Source of the DNA: Girardinichthys multiradiatus
Lineage: Eukaryota > Chordata > Actinopteri > Cyprinodontiformes > Goodeidae
Assembly (NCBI RefSeq): GCF_021462225.1
Contig: NC_061797.1
Location: 26,001,093 to 26,065,092, forward strand
Length of the DNA stretch: 64,000 bases
Direction: 5' to 3'
Part shown: piece by piece, positions 53,081 to 64,000 of the stretch
How positions within the stretch are numbered: the first letter of the stretch is position 1
How the letters are laid out: every line of letters begins with the position of its first letter
Notes under the pieces: model-generated
The model's database searches: none
Seen by the model: the letters and a program-made list of their open reading frames with translations, nothing else
What the model was told of the DNA's origin: nothing
Program-made: the position numbers and the translations under genes

Positions 53081-54238
53081 CAGTGCCTTGTAAAGTTATG
53101 CATATCCCTTGAGCTAAATACGGGGCAATCCTAGAAGAAGGCATTGTCAGGGGTTGCCCAAGACTTTATTGGAGGCAACAGCTCTAAATATACACAGAGA
53201 TGAACAAAGAAAAGGTTTGAATCTAACCATATTCTGTTAGGACTAGAGCAACGGAGGAACCCAGAATGCAGACTAGCAGGTAGCATGATGGTAAATGAAA
53301 AAAATTATTTAATTAACAAAAACTCACTCCAGATGAGGCAGGATCAAAACAGACAGATGAGGCAAGCAAGACAGGCATGACATGATTGAGAAAAACAAGA
53401 CGTGAGCATGAGCCAGAAAATGTTTCCGCAAGGAATAAACAGAATGGAGGTGTATATATGGAACGTGAACCAGGTGAAGAAAGGAGGCAGATTAGCTTGG
53501 AGCAGGTGAACTGAATAAAGTTAATTGACAGGAGAAAACAAAACATGGCTGGAGCAAAACAGAGACCCTTGAATACAAACTAGTACACTATGAAATTAAA
53601 GCATAACCAGATACAAAAAACATAACTTGATAAGACATGAACAAGACAAAAACTAAAGCATGATTAGGAAAATAATAAACAGAAGCTTGATTCAAAACCT
53701 TAACTGTGAAACAAAAAAGAAAAACCCGCAACCAAAAACAACCCCAAATCATAACATATTCATGCAGTTCAGCTAAGAACTATTCATAGTCCTTTAGATT
53801 TAAAGCAATTAATTAATTTTATTAACATTTTTCTACTGATTAGAAGTAATATTAACATTTTGAAGTGGCCCAGCCAGAGTCCTGACTTGAATCTTACGGA
53901 GAATCTGTAAAGGAAGCTAAACATTAGGATGATGGCGAGGAGGCCTTCCAGCCTCAACGACTTCAAAGCTCATTATCAAAGACAAATTGTCAAAAATATC
54001 AATGGAAACATGCAAAAAGCAGGTCAACAATTATAAGAACTGTTTAACTGCTGTGATGCCAACAAATACTTTTTCACTGATCTCTGAGAATATACATAAT
54101 TTTTGGCATGCCATAAAAATATATCTTTTTCTGAGCTGAAACTCTTTACCTTGCTTTTTTATATTATGAGAGATGCATTTTGAGAGATAGTTTTAAATTT
54201 AAATATGCAAGGGGTATGAATAATTATGGGTTTAACTG
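53081..54238. mobile_element. Tc1-like element remnant with an internal repeat
   Basis: The left end 'cagtgccttgtaaagttatg' and right end, in inverse 'cagttaaacccataattatt', each adjoin 'catatcccttgag'-type blocks in opposite orientation. The 3' part still reads 'SPDLNLTENL' near 53875-53905, a Tc1 DDE block. A purine-rich repeat of the 37030 type occupies about 53225-53760. Confidence 0.55.
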
Positions 54239-54240
54239 TA

Positions 54241-54460
54241 TATTAGAATGGCCCAGTAAAAGGCCAGACCTAAATACAATTTAGATCTAAAAGTTACAGT
54301 TTTCAGATTTGCTCCACCCAATCTGTGTGAGCTTGAGATAATTTGCAAAGACAAATGGTTAGACATTTCAGTCCTTTGATGTGTAAAGCAGGTAGACCCA
54401 TGCCACTGTAATAGTGGCAAGAGGTGGTTCTGCAAAGCACTCAGTTGCCTTATAAATAAG
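54241..54460 (+). pseudogene. Tc1-like transposase C-terminal fragment
   Basis: 'agaatggcccagtaaaaggc' and 'cagacctaaatacaatttag', then 'gcaagaggtggttctgcaaa', follow the order of the Tc1 C-terminal part ([12 protein letters not shown] ... GGSTKY). No open frame remains. Confidence 0.5.
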
Positions 54461-54561
54461 ACAATGTACTCTATGGCTTCCAAACAAAAAGAAACGTACA
54501 TTCATTTATAACATTCTGGGATTCATCAATGTAAGTTTTCTTTCACACTAGTGAATATATA

Positions 54562-56161
54562 CAGGTCCTTCTCAAAATATTAGCATATTGTGATAAAGTT
54601 CATTATTTTCCATAATGTAATGATGAAAATTTAACATTCATATATTTTAGATTCATTGCACACTAACTGAAATATTTCAGGTATTTTATTGTCTTAATAC
54701 GGATGATTGTGGCATACAGCTCATGAAAACCCAAAATTCCTATCTCACAAAATTAGCATATTTCATCCGACCAATAAAAGAAAAGTGTTTTTAATACAAA
54801 AAACGTCAACCTTCAAATAATCATGTACAGTTATGCACTCAATACTTGGTTGGGAATCCTTTGGCAGAAATGACTGCTTCAATGCGGCGTGGCATGGAGG
54901 CAATCAGCCTGTGGCACTGCTGAGGTCTTATGGAGGCCCAGGATGCTTCGATAGCGGCCTTTAGCTCATCCAGAGTGTTGGGTCTTGAGTCTCTCAACAT
55001 TCTCTTCACAATATCCCACAGATTCTCTACGGGGGTTCAGGTCAGGAGAGTTGGCAGGCCAATTGAGCACAGTGATACCATGGTCAGTAAACCATTTACC
55101 AGTGGTTTTGGCACTGTGAGCAGGTGCCAGGTCGTGCTGAATCTCCATCTCCATAAAGCTTTTCAGCAGATGGAAGCATGAAGTGCTCCAAAATCTCCTG
55201 ATAGCTAGCTGCATTGACCCTGCCCTTGATAAAACACAGTGGACCAACACCAGCAGCTGACACGGCACCCCACACCATCACTGACTGTGGGTACTTGACA
55301 CTGGACTTCTGGCATTTTGGCATTTCCTTCTCCCCAGTCTTCCTCCAGACTCTGGCACCTTGATTTCCGAATGACATGCAGAATTTGCTTTCATCCAAAA
55401 AAAGTATTTTGGACCACTGAGCAACAGTCCAGTGCTGCTTCTCTGTAGCCCAGGTCAGGCGCTTCTGCCGCTGTTTCTGGTTCAAAAGTGGCTTGACCTG
55501 GGGAATGCGGCACCTGCAGCCCATTTCCTGCTCACGCCTGTGCACGGTGGCTCTGGATGTTTCTACTCCAGACTCAGTCCACTGCTTCCGCAGGTCCCCC
55601 AAGGTCTGGAATCGGCCCTTCTCCACAATCTTCCTCAGGGTCCGGTCACCTCTTCTCGTTGTGCAGCGTTTTCTGCCACACTTTTTCCTTCACACAGACT
55701 TCCCACTGAGGTGCCTTGATACAGCACTCTGGGAACAGCCTATTCGTTCAGAAATTTCTTTCTGTGTCTTACCCTCTTGCTTGAGGGTGTCAATAGTGGC
55801 CTTCTGGACAGCAGTCAGGTCGGCAGTCTTACCCATGATTGGGGTTTTGAGTGATGAACCAGGCTGAGAGGTTTAAAGGCCTCAGGAATCTTTTGCAGGT
55901 GTTTAGAGTTAACTTGTTGTTTCAGATGATTAGGTTCATAGCTCGTTTAGAGACCCTTTTAATGATATGCTAATTTTGTGAGATAGGAATTTTGGGTTTT
56001 CATGAGCTGTATGCCAAAATCTGTATTAAGACAATAAAATACCTGAAATATTTCAGTTAGTGTGCAATGAATCTAAAATATATGAATGTTAAATTTTCAT
56101 CATTACATTATGGAAAATAATGAACTTTATCACAATATGCTAATATTTTGAGAAGGACCTG
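54562..56161 (-). mobile_element. Tc1/mariner-like transposon, family A, second full copy
   Basis: Both terminal repeats are present ('caggtccttctcaaaatatt' and its inverse), flanked by TA at 54560-54561 and 56162-56163. At 1600 bp it is close in size to the copy at 10321-11888 and lies in the opposite orientation. Confidence 0.92.
54839..55836 (-). pseudogene. family A transposase with stop and frameshifts
   Basis: ATG at 55836-55834 ([20 protein letters not shown]), then a TGA at 55690-55692 where the other copy has GGA (Gly). The frame continues at 55626-55096 through 'LFLDESKFCM' (first Asp kept). A deletion near 55145 removes the 'DFIFQ' region and shifts frame before '[12 protein letters not shown]', and an extra base near 55030 breaks 'PDLNP'. 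It keeps the 14-residue segment missing from the 10321 copy. The stop is at 54839-54841. Confidence 0.88.
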
Positions 56162-56163
56162 TA

Positions 56164-57349
56164 TACCAAGTGGACATGCTAGTTGCTCTGAAAACACTTA
56201 GTCTGGAAATAGATGTTGTAGGACGCTTTGCATAGTACCCCCCGGGTCACATTTATTTCCCTTTTATGTGATCTTTAAACTATTGCATAATTTCTTTATT
56301 ATGGAGATAATGAAATGCAACTCCACTTATTATGCAATTCCCAGATCCCACAGGGATTCACTGTCACAACAGTCTCAGTCAGAGGTAGACGGCTTAATAT
56401 TTTTGAGCAGCGAAATGAAAATTACACTGAAAGTTTTATTTACTGTTTTTGTTTATTAGGATGAAAAGACCCATCAATGTTCTGTTGACAAATTTCTAGA
56501 CTGTAATTTATGTGTCTCCAAAAATAATGTTTTAGAATAGAGCAGTTATGTATTTTTTTCAAAAATATTTTTTTTTAGAAAGAACAGAAAACAGATGTAA
56601 CATTATAAATCTAGTGCAAGTGAGAACCTGGGACTCAAGTGTGACTATTCAAAACTGTACTTCTTGGTTCAACTAGCTTGGATTCTTTCCAAGAATGTCA
56701 AAGTCAACTTTGTGTATTCATATATAAGTGATTCATTAACTCCAGTTGGTTCTCTTTTCCAGTATGTTTTGATGAACTAAGTGTTTTCTGCCTTTTACAG
56801 AAGTTAGCTGTTTCGTGTGTTTTAGGTGTTATTGCTTCAGACTGAACAAGTTTAGATCGGCTCTATCAAATATGACAAGCAACAATTTATTCAGTTTGTT
56901 GCAGTTTCAGTTTCTGAAACTGGTAGTTAGGAAACCAATTACATGCAACCTGTAAAATGTTTTCACTTTACACCTACATCTGACTAGCTGATTCCTTTGT
57001 AATTTCCATTTTGAATAAACGTTTTTTTTATGTAGAAATTAAAAAGCACCACTATAGGGACGAATGCTATTTTTTTTTATTGTGGACCATTCTGCAAAAT
57101 TTATGAGGTAAATAACTCAAGACCACAAGTGGTTTCCAATTTTCTCCCAGTGAAGTACATTAGAACCCGTCTTTGAGCTTTTACACAAAAATGATCAGAC
57201 ATAAAGTGTTGCCATTGCAGTTTAGTACAAATGTTTGCAAGCCATATACTGGCAAATATTTTCTGCTTGCCATGATTCTTATTTTATTTATCCTTAAGAG
57301 GATAGTTTAGATTTTTTTTCTAATGGGGTTCTGTGTAACAACTACTGGC
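56164..57349. other. Intergenic, nothing recognised
   Basis: AT-rich intergenic DNA without coding frames of note or recognised repeats. Confidence 0.5.
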
Positions 57350-58207
57350 TTCATGTACTTGCAATAACTGGCAATGAATCTTTTACATGGCTTTGGAGGA
57401 ATTTTGGTTTATACTTCTTTGCTTATTTGTTCTTTTCCTAAAGATTTTATGTTAGTTTAATGCCAAATGTAACAGATCGCAAACCCTTCAAAATTTCCAC
57501 TTTCGTCTCATCAAGAGCACTATTTTCCAACAGTATTCAGGATCATGAAAATGTTCTTTGGCAAATGTGAAATAGGCTTTTTTGGATTTTTTTTATTCAG
57601 TGGTAGTTTTGGCCTTGGAACTCTTTGAATGTCATTTTTGCCCAGTCTATTATTGTTAAATCATAAACAATGATCTTAACTTATGTACTCCTGCAGTTCT
57701 GGGTACTTTTGTGACTTCTTGGATGAGTTGTAGATGTGTTATTTGTGAAGTATTAGTTGGCTGGCCACTCCTTGGAATGTTCACCACTGTTGTGTATTTT
57801 CTCTATTTATGGATAATGACTTTCACTGTGTTTCCCTGGAGTCCCAATGTCTTAGAAAATGGATTTGTATCCTTTTTCAGAGAAATAGATGTCAGCGACG
57901 TTTCTTATCTGTCCTTGATTTAAGTAGATCAGCTCATAATCAGCTACTTTTAAAGATCTTTTGGCATTCTTGATGTAGTCAGACATTATTTTCTTGATCA
58001 TACAGTTCAGTCAGTAAAAAGACCTGGGCGTGACATTAAATGAAAAGGTGTGGCTATTTATTCAATAAATATAATCATCCATTTGAAACTCTATTTTGTA
58101 TTATCCTTGTCTGATATTTTTAAATTATGTTTGAAATATTTAGGTGTGACAAATAGCAAAATCAGATAAAATATTCAAAGGGGCAAATACTTTTTCACGG
58201 CACTGTA
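57350..58207 (-). mobile_element. Decayed Tc1-like transposon
   Basis: Shares 'ggaatgttcaccactgttgt', 'tttctctatttatggataat' and 'gtttccctggagtcccaatg' with the element at 39090, and ends 'caaatactttttcacggcac' followed by TGTA. The transposase would be on the minus strand but has no frame left. Confidence 0.6.
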
Positions 58208-58821
58208 TTGATGATGATGTGTCACGGCCTCCCATCCACTGCATGTGTAGCTTTAGATTTTATTTTTACAGCTAGACAACATGCTGTGGAGAAACTAATT
58301 AGAGATAGATTTACAGAGCTTAGGTGTTGAAATATCATTTCAAAACACAGACTGATTGCTGGGAGAAAAGTAAAACTTTCACAATTACTGAATGGCTCAA
58401 AAACATAAAGGAGGCTTTACCAGAATTTCAAATTGTTTCAAATTGTAGTTTTTGTGTTTAGAGCTCCTTTGCCATGCTGGTCAGTTACCAGTAGACTGAG
58501 CTCTTGGCAAAGCTTTTACATTTCTACATACAGAGGGTGTATGTTAGGCATACATTACTTTCAGACAACATTTCTCCTGACTTTCTTCTCCTGGATAAAT
58601 AACTGTGTAAATCTTTAATATTTGAACTTAAATGTGAGTTGGAGACTTTGCCAATATAACTTTTCTCTTTGGTGAACATTGAGCAATGTGTTAATGCAGC
58701 AACAGAAAAGAAAAAGTCAAAATGATGTATGCTCTACTTTTACTTTAATCAAACCATGGGTTTAAACTTAAGGTCCATTTATGGTTCCTTTAGAAACAGA
58801 AACAGGTCAGCCCATTTTTAA

Positions 58822-58965
58822 GTAAAGTAAGTAAGTAAGTAAGTAAAAGTATATTTATATAGCGCCTTTCACAGACATTAAATGTCACAAGGTGCTTTAC
58901 AGAAGTGCACAATTATACATTAAGATAAAACAATAAAGGCACAAAATTTTAATGTCGTCAATCAT
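58822..58965 (-). repeat. L2 LINE tail with (GTAA)n
   Basis: 'aagtaagtaagtaagtaagt' followed by 'atatttatatagcgcctttc' and 'cacaaggtgctttacag'. This is the 3' end of an L2-type LINE as at 23054, truncated almost at once. Confidence 0.7.
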
Positions 58966-59004
58966 CACAGCCCTCATGCTTTCAAAATGTTTGTCAAATT
59001 GTTC

Positions 59005-59370
59005 CATCCATTCATTGTCTATGCATTCTTGTCCTTGCAAGGTCGCAGGCAGGCTGGTGCCAGCAGTCATTAAGCAGGAGGCACGTTACACCCTGGACCA
59101 GTCAACAGTCCATCACAGGGTAACATGAGACACTCAGGACAAACAACCGTGCAAGCACAGACTAACACACACACACCTAAGGGCAATTTAGAGAGACAAA
59201 TTAACCTAATAGTCATGTTTTTGGACTGTGGGAGGAAGCTGGAGTACCTGGAGAGAACCCATACATGCAGAGACTATGCAAACTCCAAAACCCCTGGCTG
59301 GGATTTGAACCCAGGACCTTCTTGCTGCAAGGCAGCAGTTCTACAAACTGCTCCACTATGCAGCACATTA
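59005..59370 (-). repeat. tRNA-derived SINE, family 1, near complete
   Basis: On the minus strand the head near 59365 shows an A-box-like start and a good B box ('gggttcaaatccc', 59302-59314 inverse). The body follows family 1 to 'tgcaaggacaagaatgcata' and the tail near 59005. Confidence 0.75.
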
Positions 59371-62300
59371 GTGTTGTTGTTAGGCAGTATATCATGTAGA
59401 AGGAGGTTCTCAGTTAGCTTCTGGATTCAGAGAAAATTAGCAACGGGGAAATAAGTCAACGATGAAGGAAATCTTAAAAATACATTATCTAAATTCCATG
59501 TTCCATCATTTCTGTCATCTTCTTTGTCAGTGTTCCTTTCACTGATCTCAGGTGATCTATACTGTGCAACACTGCCCCTAGGATTACCAGTGGCATTGCT
59601 CCGTTTGTTGCATTCGGATACGCATCCCAAGCTCCCTGATGATAAACAAAAATACTCATGAAATGAGTTCAGAAGACAGACAAAGGCTTCATATGTATGT
59701 TTCTACAGATTTAATGCCAAGCCAGAATGGGTTTTTATTCTTCTTGGATCGCCAAGACCCTAGGGTTTGTGACCATTTTGCTGACTACAGGCACAAGTAT
59801 TAAATGAATATTCCAAATGTATACCACTTTTGCAGATGTGCAACTCTTAAATCTTAAAAATAGATGTTTATATTTTAGCTTCTGTCTTTAAAATGCATTT
59901 TTGTTCAGATACTTTTGGATACTGCTCTGTGACTTAAAAGTAAATCCTTTAGCCACAATACAGTTGAAAATGCTGTCATAGCTGGCATGGATGAACATTA
60001 TTGGCCATGCCATACATCCTCCATAAGCTTTTAATCCCAGGAAACAAATATGTATTTGTGTGCCCTCTCTGGATGAATGGATTATAGATTATCACTGCCA
60101 ACCAGCATATGATGCCAACAGAGATTACGGCTGCTGGATATTGAATAAAACAGATACCACTGTTTGGAAAATTGAGGCACCATGGACTATTTCAAGGTAA
60201 GATGAATGTGTTGCAGTATTTGACACATCCAGGGTATTAGGGATTCTGGCTGTAATGATTCCTTTCCTTATGGGCTGGTATTTTAAAGACAGTTGAGTTT
60301 TAAATTGCCATTTTCACCCCTATTCCCTGTTTCTGTTTTCTGTTCCTATTATTCCAGACAACTCAACTGTGAAGTGGCTCAAAATGTATTTCCATATTTC
60401 CCCCCATAATTGCAGCATTGTTGAAATAAGACTTTCATCGTTCTCATGGAAACCCCTAAGTACACATCAAGCTGTGCAATTACCCAAAAAATAAAACCCA
60501 CTAATGTCAGAGTGGAGAAAATATCAGAGTGCACTCCCATTCCCAAAATCCAGCTGGGAAGTGTTAAATTTTGAGTCTGACCACGAGCATTTTCACTATG
60601 TTGAGCCACAAACTCTTTAAAAAAAAAAAGAGACATGGGATGGTGGCCATTTTTGGACACTGCCTTTGATCCTTTGTCTTCTCTTGGTGACGCCATACAG
60701 AAGGTATGTCCAATTCACTCTGCAGTGTACCAGCACTTGTCTTTTATCTGTTTATTATGTCTCTCTCTTATCAAGGCTTTAATTGCTTAATTATTCTTCA
60801 TTGGGCTCAATTAAAACACAATGGACTCTGCAGCTGTAAAAGTTAACTATTTCTGCTCCCACACAGCAAGATATGCACAGAATTGGAGAGATAGGCTGTT
60901 GCAGTTGGCCCTCTATTATGTACTCGGAAAAATGAGATTCTGTTATTCTTTGGATGAAAGTCTGGCCTTTCTGATTATTATGCTAACAGCAAAATATAAC
61001 ATTGACTTCTATAAAATGTTTGGGCTCCTTGAGCCGAACAAGCAATAGATTCACATACATGGCAATCAACACACCTTCCCCAAACAAAATTACTTTTTAG
61101 AAATAGAAATCGTTTTCTTTCTCTCTTCATGCAAGTGATTTGTTGCGCAATGTCACCTTACTCAATAGTAGCGAACCAGGTTTACTACATCAGTTTTTTT
61201 TTCTCCCTCTCCTCCCTGTGCCTCTATCTAAATCAGTCAATTTATTTCCAAATTGCATGTCGAGTGTAGGAGCAAGGGCTTATGGCAGTATATTAAATCA
61301 CTGCACTCCTACAGTATATGTTTTGAGAAGGTTTAATTTTTTTCCTCTTTTTGCTGATATTGATGGGGATGCACCTGGCTTTGTGTGTCATGAAGGACAC
61401 ACTGTCACAATTTTTTTCTAGTCTTGTGTATTCAAAGAAGAAAGCCAGCTGTGAGATGTGAAGAAAGTGGATTAATGGAGTTGAAATGTGTTTCACAATA
61501 TGGGGCAGACCTTGACTGTCTTCTTTGCTGTGCGGTTGCCAGTCTGCGTGCCTTTTAATGTATGTGTATGGGGAGGATGGACCATCACCAAGGGATGGAA
61601 TTTAAATTTGTGTTGCCTTTGTGGTCCATCATGAACAAAACATCCTCACCTTTGTGTATTGAGAATCTCAATGTGTGCTCTACCTTGCGATTGCAAATTT
61701 CTTTCCCTATGTATTCGAAGAAATTGTTAAGACATTTGAACAAGGATTCGCAACAAATATATAACATTTTTATGAGTCATTTGTTTTGCAAACATAATTA
61801 AACAGTGTACAGAGTGCTTTTAGGAGCACACTGACCAGCTGTCAATCACTGGAATGGTAATTTTCCAACGTTAATTTGCCGGATGAGATTATTCCAGTCC
61901 ATGAATTAAACACAGCAATTCTTCATTACACTATCCATATATTTCTAGAAGTCTCCAGCTAATATCAGAATCAGAATATCTTGCAATTATTGGCATTTTA
62001 TTTTCTGCTGAAATTTACAAACTCCATTGTTGCGCGTGTGCACATAATTTTAAGTATTAAATAGCACCATGTCTCCCCTGAGCTTTTGAGGCACCTTGAA
62101 TGCCCTTAACCAACTCTAATAGGAGATAATAATTGGTGCTCAACAAAAAAAAGCGAGATTCATTTTGAATTATTAACAAGTTAACTTTGTAGAGGAGGCA
62201 CTTTATCCCCGAGGACAAACAGCCCAAATGTTTGCAAAATATAATTAAGCCAAGGCATCTTTAAATGTCATTGCTGCCTGTGCCATGTTTCAAATTGTTC

Positions 62301-63150
62301 TGCATCAACAGAATTTAACGAGATGGCTAAGGAATCCATTTCCTGCAAGCATGTGATAAGCCACACATACAGTGGAGCACTTTCATTGATTGCCAAAATA
62401 AAGCATTTTGTATGCAAATGGGGGAATGGAGTGGCTAAGCTGATTCAGCCTCATGGACACCAAATAATGGTCTTTACAATTAATACTTTTACATGCCATC
62501 CATTGAAAATTTCATCTTCCATTTAATGTCTCTAAAACCAGAGAAGAGGGGGGAAATTCACTGTATTCCAATGGATTAGTTTGAAAGCCAACAAACAAAT
62601 AAAGCCCCCCCCCCCCCCCCCCCCCCCCCCCAGAGTTTTGGTCCCTTTCCTGTCATCTCATGCTCCTGCACATTTTGGATTAACAGATAATCTTTGAACA
62701 TGAAGGAAGGTCTACTAACCCCGAGGGTATGTAATGTTGTAAGTGAAAGAGAGCAGAGGATTGGAGGCAGTGCTGCATTGTTGCGACGTAACATGCTTGT
62801 CTTGTCCTTGTAAACATGTGGCTGTTTTTGTAGAGCTGATATGCTTAAACACCCCTCTTTGCGTGTTACTGAAGACCCACATGTTTCAGTAAATAAAAGG
62901 AGCTGGGTAATGTGGTATCCACAATAAAGAAAAACTTTCGGTTTGTAGTTGTGGAGTGTTTGCGAGGGGCATCAAACCACTTGTTGTCAGAGAATCCATG
63001 GAGCCTACGGTTGATGTTCTCCAATGTATCTGTTTGATGCTAGCATTAAATGCAACCATCTAAAACCAGGAGGATGGCACAAGTAGATAAGTTTCCTCTG
63101 CTATAGCTAAGTGTGGGTTGTTACATTTGATTCCAAGTATGAAACTGGAA
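59371..63150. promoter_or_regulatory. Candidate conserved non-coding / enhancer region
   Basis: After 40 kb dense in repeats, this stretch has almost none recognised. It carries clustered homeodomain-type words: 'tggattatagattatcac' near 60069, 'tgcttaattattcttcattg' near 60783, a PBX/MEIS-type TGTCAATCA (61840-61848) overlapping an E box CAGCTG (61836-61841), 'cgttaatttgccgg' near 61870 and an octamer ATGCAAAT (62412-62419). In human the next gene beyond RIC3 is LMO1, a developmental gene, which would fit distal enhancers. No gene was found here. Conservation was not tested. Confidence 0.4.
62605..62631. repeat. poly-C tract, 27 nt
   Basis: An uninterrupted run of 27 C. Long C/G homopolymers are rare in vertebrate DNA and prone to sequencing-length error. 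Confidence 0.8.
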
Positions 63151-63179
63151 ACTTCTGAATTGTCTTTGACACATGGAGT

Positions 63180-63610
63180 TTAAACGAAAATTCAACATGG
63201 AAGACTCACCACCCCCGCCGCGTCCAATCATTCCTCACTGGCTGCTCCAATCAACAGCAGGCCCACACTTCTCCTCGGCCAATCATCTCCCAGGGCATCA
63301 CTTTTAAAGACTTTCTGCATGGAAGACACCGCTCTTCTGCTGAGCTTCGACCCTCCTCCACCCCTTCTCCACCATAGGCTCCCAACTCCTTCCAATGTAC
63401 CAAGGCCTACGCCACCACCAGGATTGGATCCCAGGGGGGGAAGACGTACCTAATCATAATCCTAAGATGTTTATTCAAACCTACTTCATCCTCAGCGTTT
63501 ACGTCTTCCTTCGGGGTCCGAGCGCCAAAGAAATAATCTTTCATTAATAAACTCCCTAAACGTCATCTTATTGTTTCTCCATTATGTGAGTCTTTCCAGG
63601 TCGAATTTAC
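63180..63610 (+). repeat. LTR-like or promoter-like repeat (uncertain)
   Basis: Within 100 bp lie three CCAAT boxes ('gtccaatcattc', 'ctccaatcaaca', 'ggccaatcatct'), then 'cttttaaagac', and 240 bp later 'attaataaactccc'. CCAAT boxes, a TATA-like site and a polyadenylation signal in that order are the layout of a retroviral-type LTR. No TG...CA ends with a duplication were confirmed and no internal region follows. Confidence 0.35.
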
Positions 63611-63959
63611 CTTTTATGTTCCTGACACTTATTTTTGTAAACACTATTTTGTGTCAGAACTATAAATAATGTGTAACAAAATACAGTTAGAAGCTTTTTT
63701 GTAAAGGTAATATTATCATACTGTAAAGGACTCTGACTTCTGAGTGGTGAGACATTTAGTGCCAAGTTTTGTATTTTGAATCATTCTGTTTTATCTTCTT
63801 TTCATGTGCATACAATTACTAATCACTTTTCATTAATGTGTTTGCTTTTTGAGTTTATATAAGTTTTCCTAGGTTGTCTTAGTCCCCTGATTTCCTGCTC
63901 AGCTATTTCCACTCAGTTAAACAGTCTCACCTTGTTTCCATCACTCTCTGCAGTATATA

Positions 63960-64000
63960 CAGGTCCTTCTCAAAATATTAGCATATTGTGATAAAGTTCA
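63960..64000. repeat. Tc1/mariner family A end, cut by window edge
   Basis: 'caggtccttctcaaaatatt' and following bases after TA (63958-63959), identical in pattern to the ends at 10321, 51338 and 54562. The rest lies beyond the window. Confidence 0.85.

Noticed and set aside
60379..60696. 105-codon minus frame in the candidate regulatory region
   Set aside because: Composition is non-coding-like, the start is not supported, and no exon-like neighbours were found. Treated as chance.
56164..64000. LMO1 exons, expected next by human synteny
   Set aside because: No LIM-domain cysteine/histidine pattern was found on either strand, so the gene, if present, lies beyond the window.

Overview
This window looks like teleost fish nuclear DNA. 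It is AT-rich, has spliced vertebrate genes with GT-AG introns, and is full of fish-type repeats: Tc1/mariner and piggyBac transposons, L2/CR1-type LINEs with simple-repeat tails, and tRNA-derived SINEs. I see no bacterial genes, operons, CRISPR arrays, rRNA genes or functional tRNA genes.

Two host genes are present. tub (tubby bipartite transcription factor) is on the + strand. Ten coding exons lie between 4377 and 30298, running from the N-terminal basic region to the natural stop; the first coding exon(s), about 30 residues, must lie before position 1. ric3 (acetylcholine receptor chaperone) is on the - strand, with six coding exons from 40166 down to 33710 that give a complete 478-residue protein. 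The genes are tail to tail with 3.4 kb between stop codons, the same order and orientation as human TUB-RIC3. This supports calling the first gene tub rather than a tulp paralogue.

Layout: 1-4376 tub intron with SINEs, a LINE and a Tc1 remnant; 4377-30298 tub exons with introns holding two Tc1-like elements, a MITE, a three-element nest (13122-17650), a CpG-rich DNA element split by a LINE (22686-25489) and a decayed transposon with a SINE inside; 30299-33709 convergent 3' region; 33710-40166 ric3; 40167-58900 almost continuous repeats, including a nearly full-length L2 LINE inside a Tc1-like element (42049-47695); about 59400-63150 low-repeat DNA that reads like conserved non-coding sequence; 63180-64000 an LTR-like segment and the edge of another Tc1-like element.

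No wholly new system is evident. The best observations are the nested insertions whose exact empty sites survive in a paralogous repeat in the same window, an intron inside a piggyBac transposase, a near-intact Tc1 transposon 100 nt before a tub exon, a 39-bp hairpin in ric3 intron 1, and the enhancer-like region beyond ric3. All family names come from recognising motifs by eye; no alignments or searches were run.
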